Below, in pieces: positions 15,096 to 22,837 of a DNA stretch of 63,437 nt (position 1 is the stretch's first letter; the number at the start of each line of letters is the position of its first letter). The notes beneath the pieces are model-generated. The model ran no database searches, was not told where the DNA came from, and saw only the letters and a list, made by a program, of their open reading frames with translations. The translations under genes and the position numbers were made by a program. Source of the DNA: Tenacibaculum sp. GTDB lineage: Bacteria > Bacteroidota > Bacteroidia > Flavobacteriales > Flavobacteriaceae. Where the stretch lies: contig JAKVCX010000013.1 in assembly GCA_022448525.1 (NCBI GenBank), positions 1 through 63,437 of the forward strand, read 5' to 3'.

Positions 15096-15144
15096 AAAAT
15101 CAAGTGTTAATAGTATCCCTTTCTATTTTTGCTTGATTTTTTTT
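15096..15144 (+). terminator. Weak terminator-like hairpin
   Basis: AAAATCAAG and CTTGATTTT (9 bp) flank a 27-nt loop and run into further T residues. The long loop makes it a weak candidate. Confidence 0.4.
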
Positions 15145-15206
15145 ATCTTTAGAAAAAAGGATTAAACCTTTTTTATTTTGAATAGTCTTAATATAAACTA
15201 TCAAAA

Positions 15207-16514
15207 ATGAGATTACGTATTTCCCCAATACTACTTCTAGCATTTTTTGCTATTGCTTGTAGTAAAGAAACTGTTTCAACAGAAACTCCTTCAGATGATA
15301 ATACATCTAGTAAACCTAATATTTTATTAATTATAGCCGATGATATGGGACTAGATGCAACTCCAGGTTTCGATATAGGAGATGAAAAGCCTACAGTTCC
15401 TAATTTACAAAACATGATAAATTCTGGGGTTAGATTTACTAACCTTTGGTCTTATCCTACTTGTACACCAACGCGTTCTAGTATTTTAACAGGAAAGTAT
15501 GGTTTTAGAACAGGTGTCATGAAAGTTGATGATGAGTTGTCTCTTTCTGAAACCTCATTGCAAAAGTTCTTAGATAATAATAATACAGGTTACGATCATG
15601 CGGTAATAGGTAAATGGCATGTATCAAAAACTCCAAGTCATCCTACACAAATTGGGGTTGGTTATTATGCAGGATTACTTTCAGGGGCAGTTCAATCTTA
15701 CACAAACTGGAATTTGACTGAAAATGGGGTAACGAATACTTCAACGGAATATACTACTACTAAGTTTACTGATTTAGCAATTGATTGGGTTCAGGAAAGA
15801 GAAAAACCTTGGTTTTTATGGTTGGCTTTCAATGCACCACATACACCATTTCACTTACCTCCAACAAATCTTCATACAAAAGGGAATTTACCAACAGATG
15901 ATGCGAGTATAGATGCAAATCCAAGACCTTACTACATGGCAATGATTGAAGCAATGGATACTGAAATAGGTAGGTTATTGAATTCGTTGAGTCAAGAAGA
16001 AAGAGATAATACTATAATTATTTTTATAGGAGATAATGGAACACCAGGAGGCGTTGTTCAAGAGTATAGAACAACTAGAGCAAAAGGGTCTGTTTATCAA
16101 GGAGGAGTCAATGTTCCAATGATAATTTCAGGTAAGGGAGTTTCTAGATTTAATGAGGTTGATAATAGTCTTTTAAATACTTCAGATTTATTTGCAACTA
16201 TTTCTGAGATTGCTGGTGTTAGTGTGTCGAATATTAATGATAGCTACAGTTTTAAAGATTTATTTATTTCTACTAATGGAGTAAGTTTAAGAGATTTTGC
16301 CTACACAGAACAGAGTAAATCAACAGGTGGAGAAGAGTATACAATTAGAAATACAACTCATAAATATATAATGTTTGATGACGGGGAAGAAGCTCTTTTC
16401 GATTTAAGTACAGATTATTTAGAGAAAACAAATTTGTTGAACGCTAATACAAATGCGGCAAATCAACAACAATTAGAAATATTAAAACAAAAATTAACAG
16501 AATTAAAACAATAG
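15207..16514 (+). CDS. Sulfatase-family lipoprotein (arylsulfatase-like)
   Basis: 435 residues. A lipoprotein signal (ISPILLLAFFAIAC, Cys18) is followed by an alkaline-phosphatase-fold sulfatase: the metal pair Asp45-Asp46 (NILLIIADDMG), the formylglycine motif Cys86 in CTPTRSSILTG, the HTPF motif (APHTPFHLP) and a second metal cluster FIGDNGTPGG. All expected catalytic elements are present, so it should hydrolyse sulfate esters on the cell surface or in the periplasm after Cys86 is converted to formylglycine. The maturase is not in this window. First gene of a tight four-gene run (gaps 3, 0, then a 17-bp overlap), all lipoproteins. Confidence 0.92.
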   Translation: MRLRISPILLLAFFAIACSKETVSTETPSDDNTSSKPNILLIIADDMGLDATPGFDIGDEKPTVPNLQNMINSGVRFTNLWSYPTCTPTRSSILTGKYGFRTGVMKVDDELSLSETSLQKFLDNNNTGYDHAVIGKWHVSKTPSHPTQIGVGYYAGLLSGAVQSYTNWNLTENGVTNTSTEYTTTKFTDLAIDWVQEREKPWFLWLAFNAPHTPFHLPPTNLHTKGNLPTDDASIDANPRPYYMAMIEAMDTEIGRLLNSLSQEERDNTIIIFIGDNGTPGGVVQEYRTTRAKGSVYQGGVNVPMIISGKGVSRFNEVDNSLLNTSDLFATISEIAGVSVSNINDSYSFKDLFISTNGVSLRDFAYTEQSKSTGGEEYTIRNTTHKYIMFDDGEEALFDLSTDYLEKTNLLNANTNAANQQQLEILKQKLTELKQ

Positions 16515-16517
16515 ATT

Positions 16518-17279
16518 ATGAGAAACTTGACAATTTTGATGCTAGCTTTTATAGTTTTATCTTCTTGTTCATCAGATAATGATAATACTGGAAATACAGA
16601 AGTTCCAGTGGATGATACATCCTATAATATTACGCCGATTTTATCCAAATTTGACAATGCTTCAGGTGTGTCGTATGTCATCAATGGAGATTTTGTAGAA
16701 ATTACAACTAACGGATTACCAGATCACGGAAGTCCATATTGGGCTACTGATCATCCTATGTATGAAGCTTATAACGGCTCAAACCCAAATTGGAATAAAA
16801 ACCCGAACACTATTGGAACTCACAATATTGTTTTTAGAGTTCCTTTAAATCCTAGTGAAGCTACTAGTAAAGAAGCGACGAGTTTAGGTCCAATGGGGGT
16901 ATCAGTTAATGGAGTTGTATTTTACAATCAATACGCAGGTCCGAATAACCAACCTTTAACAAATGAGATTAATTCTTTTGATCAGTATTTAGGACATCCT
17001 GATGGGGGAAGTAGATATCATTATCATATCGAGCCAACGTATTTAACAGGAGCAATGGGTAAATCAGCTTTCTTAGGATTACTAGCTGATGGTTTCCCAG
17101 TGTATGGTCCAGAAGAGAATGGAATTACAATTACTAGTTCGGATTTAGATGATTATCACGGTCATGTGGGAGAAACTGAAGAATTTCCGAATGGGATTTA
17201 TCATTATCATGTAACTGCAGATGCTCCTTATATAAATGGAAACGGATTTTACGGAACACCAGGAAATATCTCTCAATAA
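16518..17279 (+). CDS. YHYH-domain lipoprotein
   Basis: 253 residues with lipobox LSSC (Cys17) and an acidic Asp/Asn linker. The main part is a YHYH domain: GPMGVSVNGVVFYNQYAG, HPDGGSRYHYHIEP, LADGFPVYGP, DDYHGHVGET and GIYHYHVTADAPY. The two (Y)HYH elements plus the HGH between them are the family signature and make a metal site (copper is a plausible ligand) likely; the activity of the family is not known. It starts 3 bp after the sulfatase stop and touches the next gene, so it belongs to the same transcript as the SCO protein. Confidence 0.88.
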   Translation: MRNLTILMLAFIVLSSCSSDNDNTGNTEVPVDDTSYNITPILSKFDNASGVSYVINGDFVEITTNGLPDHGSPYWATDHPMYEAYNGSNPNWNKNPNTIGTHNIVFRVPLNPSEATSKEATSLGPMGVSVNGVVFYNQYAGPNNQPLTNEINSFDQYLGHPDGGSRYHYHIEPTYLTGAMGKSAFLGLLADGFPVYGPEENGITITSSDLDDYHGHVGETEEFPNGIYHYHVTADAPYINGNGFYGTPGNISQ

Positions 17280-17849
17280 ATGCTGAAAACACTTTTTTCA
17301 TTCCTATTATTAACACTTTTCATTTCTTGTTCAAAAGAGACGGAAGTACAGCATATTGTGAAATACAATGAGGAAGATTTTAAGTTAAACCAAGGAGTTT
17401 TATTGTACAAAAATCTTCCTCTAACTGGCAAATTAACAAAAGTAGATAGGTCATCAGGTTTGAATTTTGAAAGTGAATACAGTAAGGGTAAGAAAAATGG
17501 AGAGGAGACTGTGAAGTATAAAAACGGAAATTTATACGAGAAACGTTACTATAAGAGTGGAACCAAAATCGGATTGCATAAAGGATGGTGGGAAAACGGA
17601 CAACAGAAGTTTGAATATTATTTTAATAACAGCGGTGAGTATAACGGATCCGTAAAAGAATGGTATTCAAATGGACAACTATTTAAGTTTTTTAATTATC
17701 GCAATGGTAAAGAAATAGGAAGTCAGAAAATGTGGCAATCAAATGGTAAGATTAGAGCGAATTATGTTGCGAAAGACGGGGAACGCTTTGGTTTAATTGG
17801 TTTAAAAAAATGTTATACTGTAAATATTAAAGATGAAAAAATTAAGTAG
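17280..17849 (+). CDS. MORN/YwqK-like repeat lipoprotein
   Basis: 189 residues with lipobox LFISC (Cys17). The body is made of ~20-residue repeats of the kind KKNGEETVKYKNGNLYEKRY, GLHKGWWENGQQKFEYYF, and GSVKEWYSNGQLFKFFNY, i.e. the GxxxxWxxNGxx MORN_2 pattern. Such proteins are often labelled YwqK-family antitoxins by automatic pipelines, but as an exported lipoprotein inside this unit a binding or scaffold role on the surface is more likely. The start codon directly follows the stop of the YHYH gene, and its end overlaps the SCO gene by 17 bp. Confidence 0.82.
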   Translation: MLKTLFSFLLLTLFISCSKETEVQHIVKYNEEDFKLNQGVLLYKNLPLTGKLTKVDRSSGLNFESEYSKGKKNGEETVKYKNGNLYEKRYYKSGTKIGLHKGWWENGQQKFEYYFNNSGEYNGSVKEWYSNGQLFKFFNYRNGKEIGSQKMWQSNGKIRANYVAKDGERFGLIGLKKCYTVNIKDEKIK

Positions 17850-18486
17850 TTTATTATTAATTAGTGCCTCTTTAATTACGTTGAGTGCCTGTAAGAAAAA
17901 GGTTGATAAAACCTTAATACTTCCATTTTTTAATACGGCAATGCTAACTCCTGAATGGATTCCTGAAAACGATCAAGAATATATTAATATTCATAAGATT
18001 GCTGATTTTAGTTTTATCAACCAAAATGGAGTAGAGGTAACAAATAATACCTATAAAGATAAAATATATGTAGCCGATTTTTTCTTTGTTACTTGTCCTG
18101 GTATTTGTCCAGTTTTGGAAAAAAACATGAGTATTTTACAAGAAAAATATTTAAGCGACAAGGAAGTTTTATTGTTGTCTCACACTGTAATGCCAACCAA
18201 AGATTCAGTTTCTGTTCTGAAAGAATATGCTATTGAAAATGAAATAGATGCAAATAAGTGGAACTTAGTTACAGGAAATAAAGAAGAGTTATATGATATT
18301 GCTAGAACTTCTTATTTTGCCGATGAAGACTTTGTTAAAACTCAAGATAAAGATGCTTTTATTCATACCGAAAATTTTATTTTAGTGGATAAAAAAGGTA
18401 GAATAAGAGGAGTTTATAATGGAACAATTAAACTGGAAGTTCAGCGATTAATACGTCATATAGATCTACTTAAAAAAGAAGGTTAG
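17833..18486 (+). CDS. SCO1/SenC-family lipoprotein
   Basis: 217 residues; lipobox LSAC (Cys20). The thioredoxin-like core has the copper-binding CX3C pair Cys88 and Cys92 (VTCPGICPVLEKNM) and the matching His178 in FIHTENFILVD, so the full Cys-Cys-His copper site is there. SCO proteins deliver copper to cytochrome oxidase CuA or act as thiol oxidoreductases. No cytochrome oxidase gene is in the window; instead the partners are a YHYH protein and a sulfatase. It overlaps the previous gene by 17 bp, and its stop overlaps the murB stop (opposite strand) by 4 bp. Confidence 0.93.
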   Translation: MKKLSSLLLISASLITLSACKKKVDKTLILPFFNTAMLTPEWIPENDQEYINIHKIADFSFINQNGVEVTNNTYKDKIYVADFFFVTCPGICPVLEKNMSILQEKYLSDKEVLLLSHTVMPTKDSVSVLKEYAIENEIDANKWNLVTGNKEELYDIARTSYFADEDFVKTQDKDAFIHTENFILVDKKGRIRGVYNGTIKLEVQRLIRHIDLLKKEG

Positions 18487-19493
18487 CGAATTACGTTAAC
18501 CTCAATTTCTAAATCAATCTTAAAATTCTCTTTGATTGTATTTTGTATGTGTTGAGCCAGCTGATAGATTTCTTCACCATTAGCATCGCCATAATTTACA
18601 AGAACAAGTGCTTGTTTTTCATGAACACCATACTCCCCAAAACGTTTCCCTTTAAAACCTGATTGTTCTATTAACCATCCGGCTGGAACTTTTATTTCGC
18701 TATCTGAAATTGGATAACTTGGAATCGTTGGGTATTTACTTTTAAGTTCATCAAAATGTCCAATCGAAATAACTGGATTTTTAAAGAAACTTCCACTATT
18801 ACCAATTTTATTTGGATCAGGTAATTTTGATTGTCTTATTGCAATTACAGCATTTGAAACATCTTTTATTGAAGGATTTTGAATCTTTTTTTCACTCAAT
18901 TCTTTCTCGATAGCTCCGTAAGAAGTATTCAGTTCATGATTTGATTTGGTCAATTGAAAACCTACAGAAGTGATTATATATTTTCCTTTGGCATCATTTT
19001 TAAAAATCGAGTTTCTATAACCAAAAGCGCAATCTTCATTTGAAAATGAGACCAATTTATTCGTTTCAATTTCAATGGCCTCAACTTTAGTGATAGTGTC
19101 CTTAACTTCGACACCGTAGGCTCCAATATTTTGAATGGGGCAAGTACCCACATTTCCCGGAATTAAGGATAAGTTCTCAATTCCGCCATATCCTTGTTCA
19201 ATAGACCATAATACAAATTCGTGCCAATTTTCCCCTGCGTTAACAGTTAAATAAACCGAATTATCGTCTTCTCTATCAATTGAAATACCTTTGATATTTA
19301 AATGAACAACTAACTTTTCAATATTTTTTGTTAGAAGCATATTGCTTCCACCAGATAAAAGAAATAAATCCTTTTCATCTTTTAAAAGTTGTTGTAATTC
19401 GTATAATGAACTTACAGAAATAAAACGTTTGGCATTTACATCAATGCCAAACGTATTATATTTCTTTAATGATATGTTTTCTTGAATATTCAA
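18483..19493 (-). CDS. murB: UDP-N-acetylenolpyruvoylglucosamine reductase
   Basis: MurB reduces enolpyruvyl-UDP-GlcNAc to UDP-MurNAc in the cytosol. The 336-residue protein is the E. coli-like (type I) form. FAD contacts are seen in LFLLSGGSNMLL, LSLIPGNVGTCPIQNIGAYG, and DCAFGYRNSIFK; the proton donor serine lies in KIGNSGSFFKNP and the C-terminal closure is FKGKRFGEYGVHEKQALV. It starts 1 bp after the aminotransferase stop, so it is co-transcribed with it. Confidence 0.95.
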   Translation of the reverse strand: MNIQENISLKKYNTFGIDVNAKRFISVSSLYELQQLLKDEKDLFLLSGGSNMLLTKNIEKLVVHLNIKGISIDREDDNSVYLTVNAGENWHEFVLWSIEQGYGGIENLSLIPGNVGTCPIQNIGAYGVEVKDTITKVEAIEIETNKLVSFSNEDCAFGYRNSIFKNDAKGKYIITSVGFQLTKSNHELNTSYGAIEKELSEKKIQNPSIKDVSNAVIAIRQSKLPDPNKIGNSGSFFKNPVISIGHFDELKSKYPTIPSYPISDSEIKVPAGWLIEQSGFKGKRFGEYGVHEKQALVLVNYGDANGEEIYQLAQHIQNTIKENFKIDLEIEVNVIR

Positions 19494-19494
19494 A

Positions 19495-20685
19495 TTATTG
19501 ATTGTATTGCTCTAAAGCTAATTTCAAAATTTCAACAGAACGCTTTAAGTCTTTTTCATTTAAAACGTATGCAATACGAACTTGATTTTTTCCTTCTCCT
19601 TCAGTTGAATAGAATCCGCTTGCAGGAGCAACCATAACAGTTTCGTTATTGTCATGGAATTTTTCTAAAATCCATTGTGCAAAATCATCAGAATCTTTTA
19701 CCGGTAATTCAGCAACACAGTAAAAAGCACCTTTAGGATTAGCTACTTTAACACCATCGATTTTCTTTAATTCAGAAATTAATGTATTTCTTCTTTCAAC
19801 ATATTCTCCAATTACATCATCAAAATAACTCTGAGGAGTATCTAAAGCAGCTTCACTAGCTATTAAAGCATAAGTTGGCGGACTTAAACGTGCTTGAGCA
19901 AATTTAATAGCGGTTTGAATGAACTCTTGATTCTTAGAAACGATACATCCAATTCTTGCTCCGCACATACTATAACGCTTAGAAACAGAATCAATCATAA
20001 TTGCATTTTGCTCTAAACCATCCTCTTTCATTACAGAATGATGTTCTGCTCCGTCATAAGCAAATTCACGATATACTTCATCAGCAATTAAGAATAAATC
20101 GTGTTTTAAAACAATTTGCTTTAGTTTTTCAATTTCCTCTTTGCTATATAAATATCCTGTTGGATTTCCTGGGTTACAGATTAAAATAGCCTTAGTTTTC
20201 GGCGTAATTAATTTTTCGAAATCTTCAATTTTAGGTAAAGCAAAGTTGTCATCGATAGAAGAAATCACTGGAACAACTTTTACACCAGAAGCAATTGAAA
20301 ACCCATTATAGTTTGCATAAAAAGGTTCAGGTATAATGATTTCATCTCCTGGATCAGTAATACTTCCAATGGTAAACAATAATGCTTCAGAACCACCAGT
20401 AGTTGCAATAATATCATTAGCCGTTACATTGATATTATTTTTTCCATAGTAGTTAGAAAGTTTTTCTCTGTAAACTTCAGATCCTTCAGAGCGAGCATAA
20501 GATAAAACTTCAATATCATTATTTTTAACCGCGTCTAGAGCAACTTGAGGTGTTTTTATATCAGGTTGACCTATATTTAAATGAAAAACTTTAACTCCAT
20601 TTTTCTTTGCATTTTCTGCGAAAGGCACCAATTTACGTATCGGTGATTGAGGCATTAAATTACCTTTATTTGAAATTGCAGGCAT
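19495..20685 (-). CDS. Pyridoxal-phosphate aminotransferase, class I/II
   Basis: 396 residues from the ATG at 20685 (MPAISNKGNLMPQSPIRKL), which matches the conserved N-terminus of this Bacteroidota family; an in-frame ATG 51 bp upstream would include the promoter palindrome and is unlikely. The PLP lysine is in DSVSKRYSMCGARIG, with PGNPTGYLYSKEE and DEVYREFAYDG for cofactor contacts and the closing Arg in NQVRIAYVL. This is the aspartate/aromatic-like fold-type I family; the exact amino acid cannot be fixed. It is the first gene of an operon with murB. Confidence 0.9.
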   Translation of the reverse strand: MPAISNKGNLMPQSPIRKLVPFAENAKKNGVKVFHLNIGQPDIKTPQVALDAVKNNDIEVLSYARSEGSEVYREKLSNYYGKNNINVTANDIIATTGGSEALLFTIGSITDPGDEIIIPEPFYANYNGFSIASGVKVVPVISSIDDNFALPKIEDFEKLITPKTKAILICNPGNPTGYLYSKEEIEKLKQIVLKHDLFLIADEVYREFAYDGAEHHSVMKEDGLEQNAIMIDSVSKRYSMCGARIGCIVSKNQEFIQTAIKFAQARLSPPTYALIASEAALDTPQSYFDDVIGEYVERRNTLISELKKIDGVKVANPKGAFYCVAELPVKDSDDFAQWILEKFHDNNETVMVAPASGFYSTEGEGKNQVRIAYVLNEKDLKRSVEILKLALEQYNQ

Positions 20686-20709
20686 TCCTTTGTTTTTTTG
20701 TTTGTTTAG

Positions 20710-20725
20710 TTCGCAAATTTGCGAA
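20710..20725 (-). promoter_or_regulatory. 16-bp perfect palindrome at the aminotransferase promoter
   Basis: TTCGCAAATTTGCGAA is a perfect palindrome 25 bp upstream of the ATG at 20685. The right half supplies CAAATTTG, close to the -7 consensus TAnnTTTG, so a dimeric regulator bound here would overlap the promoter. Confidence 0.4.
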
Positions 20726-20857
20726 ATTATATTCATTTGAGATGAATTTTACCTGTAAAAACTAACCTAACATCTAAAGAAATGGTTAAAACTATCTTAA
20801 AAAAAAAGTTAGTTCAATAATAAGATTGTATATTGTTATAAACGAAAAATACAGAAT

Positions 20858-22195
20858 TTGAGAAAACCATTACTATCCCTATTTTTTCTTCTTGTTATTT
20901 TTAAGAGCCAATCACAGTCAAAGTTTCAGTTTTATGGAAGTCAAGATGTAAAGCAAAAAGTGAAATTTACACTGATTAATAATCTCATTATTATACCACT
21001 AAAGATTAATAATAAAGAATTAAATTTTATTCTAGATACAGGAGTAAATAAAACCATTCTTTTCAATCTTAGTAAAAATGATAGTTTAGGTCTCAATAAT
21101 GTTGAGAAAATCCAACTTAAAGGATTAGGAAGTGGAGAACCAGTAGATGCATTACTTTCCCGAAATAATAGATTTAGAATTAAGGATTTGGTGAACCCGA
21201 ATGAAGATTTATATGTGATTCTAAGAGATAATTTCAATATGTCTGCTAAAATGGGAATGACAATTCATGGGATTATTGGATTTGACTTGTTAAAAAGTTT
21301 AATTGTTAAAATTGATTATACAAACAGATTTATTACCTTTTATAATCCAAAAAAGTATGATTTAAAAAAGTGTCGTAGATGCGAAGAATTCAGGCTAGAG
21401 TTTTACCGGAATAAACCATATATAAATACTTATGCTCAGTTAGATACCATTGGAGATAAAAAAATACCAACTAAGCTTTTAATTGATTCAGGAGGTAGTG
21501 ATGCTTTGTGGTTTTTCGAAGGTACTCACAGCGATATTCAAACACCCAAGAAGTATTTTAGAGATATTTTAGGTGAAGGTTTAAGCGGAACCATTTACGG
21601 AAATAGAAGTAAAATCCCAGCTTTTGAATTAGGCAGATTTAAAATTGAAAACCCAACTGTATCTTTTTTGGACACAACTTCAACTGCAAATGCAAGACAA
21701 TTTAGACTTAGGAATGGAAGTATAGGTGGGAATATTTTGAAAAGATTTAGAGTTTGGCTGGATTATGGAGGAAGGCGTGTAATTTTTAAAAAGATTGGTT
21801 CATTGAAAAGAGGGTTCTACTATAACATGAGTGGCTTGTCTATCATTTATGACGGACAAGAATTAGTGAAAGAAAAGCAAAATACTATTTCTACGAGTGG
21901 ACTAGGAAGTGGTGAAGTTTCTGATAATAAAACTATTTCCTTTGTTACCAGTTATTTTTATCGGTTTAAACCAGCTTATAAAATAAGTAATGTTTTGGAA
22001 GGTTCTCCTGCACATTTGGTTGGATTAGAGAAAGAGGATGTAATAAAAAGAATTAATGGCAATCCGGCTTATACATATTCTTTGAGTGAAATAAATGCGT
22101 TGTTTCAAGATAAGCCAAATAAAAGAATCACTTTAGAGATAGAGCGAGCAGGGCAGAAGTATAAATATAGATTTAGATTAAAGAAGAGAATTTAA
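20858..22195 (+). CDS. Secreted retropepsin-like aspartyl protease with C-terminal PDZ domain
   Basis: 445 residues starting at TTG (no ATG gives the signal peptide RKPLLSLFFLLVIFKSQSQ). Two aspartyl-protease lobes follow: NFILDTGVNKTILF with Asp60-Thr-Gly, and KLLIDSGGSDALW with Asp210-Ser-Gly, each with a following hydrophobic flap region. Residues ~370-445 form a PDZ domain (AYKISNVLEGSPAHLVGL, then EDVIKRINGN). The two lobes in one chain plus PDZ suggest a periplasmic protease recognising C-termini. This combination is common in Flavobacteriia but its substrates are not known. It ends at a bidirectional terminator. Confidence 0.88.
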   Translation: MRKPLLSLFFLLVIFKSQSQSKFQFYGSQDVKQKVKFTLINNLIIIPLKINNKELNFILDTGVNKTILFNLSKNDSLGLNNVEKIQLKGLGSGEPVDALLSRNNRFRIKDLVNPNEDLYVILRDNFNMSAKMGMTIHGIIGFDLLKSLIVKIDYTNRFITFYNPKKYDLKKCRRCEEFRLEFYRNKPYINTYAQLDTIGDKKIPTKLLIDSGGSDALWFFEGTHSDIQTPKKYFRDILGEGLSGTIYGNRSKIPAFELGRFKIENPTVSFLDTTSTANARQFRLRNGSIGGNILKRFRVWLDYGGRRVIFKKIGSLKRGFYYNMSGLSIIYDGQELVKEKQNTISTSGLGSGEVSDNKTISFVTSYFYRFKPAYKISNVLEGSPAHLVGLEKEDVIKRINGNPAYTYSLSEINALFQDKPNKRITLEIERAGQKYKYRFRLKKRI

Positions 22196-22200
22196 GATAT

Positions 22201-22230
22201 AAAAAAAAGAGCCACTAGGCTCTTTTTTTT
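22201..22230. terminator. Bidirectional terminator
   Basis: AAAGAGCC and GGCTCTTT pair around ACTA, with A- and T-runs on the two sides. It serves the protease gene (plus) and the DUF1573 gene (minus), which converge here. Confidence 0.92.
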
Positions 22231-22251
22231 ATTTTTCTAACGAAATGGTAT

Positions 22252-22641
22252 TTATTTAGACTTTCCTTTAGCCTCTCCACCTTTCGTAATAAATCCTTTA
22301 ATTTTTAACATTTTTCTCTCTTGCTTAGCATTCGAGTAAATTGTAATTGCTTTTGAAAAACCACCTAATCTTTTAGTGTCATAAGAAACTTCAATCTTTC
22401 CTTTTTCTCCTGGCATAATTGGTTTCTCTGGCTTGCTAGGTACTGTACAACCACAAGTTGATTTAATTTCGCTTATAATTAATGGAGCATCTCCTACGTT
22501 TGTAAACTCAAAAACTCTTTTTCCTTCTGATCCTTGAGTAATTTTTCCGTAATTAATTAATTCACTTTTAAACTTGAATTCTTGTGCATTTACAGCTAAA
22601 GTTACAAAGCAAATTGCGATGAATGATAAAATTGTTTTCAT
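22252..22641 (-). CDS. DUF1573 secreted protein
   Basis: 129 residues: signal peptide (ILSFIAICFVTLAVNAQ) and then one immunoglobulin-like DUF1573 domain with YGKITQGSEGKRVFEFTN, PLIISEIKSTCGCTVP and GKIEVSYDTKR. The CGC motif and the GDAPL turn are hallmarks of the family. Such single-domain proteins are very common in Bacteroidota and are thought to be periplasmic; no activity is assigned. A TAGATTTG box lies 39 bp upstream. Confidence 0.92.
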   Translation of the reverse strand: MKTILSFIAICFVTLAVNAQEFKFKSELINYGKITQGSEGKRVFEFTNVGDAPLIISEIKSTCGCTVPSKPEKPIMPGEKGKIEVSYDTKRLGGFSKAITIYSNAKQERKMLKIKGFITKGGEAKGKSK

Positions 22642-22679
22642 AATTCTGATAATTGTTTTAGGGATTTCCTCTAATGTTA

Positions 22680-22687
22680 CAAATCTA
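22680..22687 (-). promoter_or_regulatory. -7 element of the DUF1573 gene
   Basis: TAGATTTG on the minus strand; a TTG lies ~25 bp upstream, slightly longer than the usual spacing. Confidence 0.4.
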
Positions 22688-22745
22688 ATATAATTTTTTA
22701 GTTATAAAAAATCAACTACTAATTTTATAACATCCTAGATAATTG

Positions 22746-22753
22746 TATTTTTG
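22746..22753 (+). promoter_or_regulatory. -7 element of valS
   Basis: TATTTTTG fits TAnnTTTG and lies 85 bp before the valS ATG. No TTG is found at the -33 distance. No T-box-like structure is apparent in the leader. Confidence 0.35.
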
Positions 22754-22837
22754 TCAACTATATTCCAAAAATGATGCCAAATTCAATTTTGATGAGTATA
22801 GCTAAACTAATAACAATTAAAATTTTAAGTACACCAA

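Larger units (their letters stand above)
14832..15206. other. Intergenic region with one small frame and a weak terminator
   Basis: Between the Cys-rich protein (minus) and the sulfatase (plus). It contains the 42-aa plus-strand frame at 14940-15068 and an A/T-rich hairpin at 15096-15144. No other structure is evident. Confidence 0.6.

Noticed and set aside
17280..17849. Toxin-antitoxin system call for the YwqK-like gene
   Set aside because: No toxin partner is adjacent, and the protein has a lipoprotein signal, so it is better described as a MORN-like surface lipoprotein.
22690..22837. T-box or other tRNA-sensing leader upstream of valS
   Set aside because: No T-box sequence, specifier loop or terminator hairpin was found in the leader.
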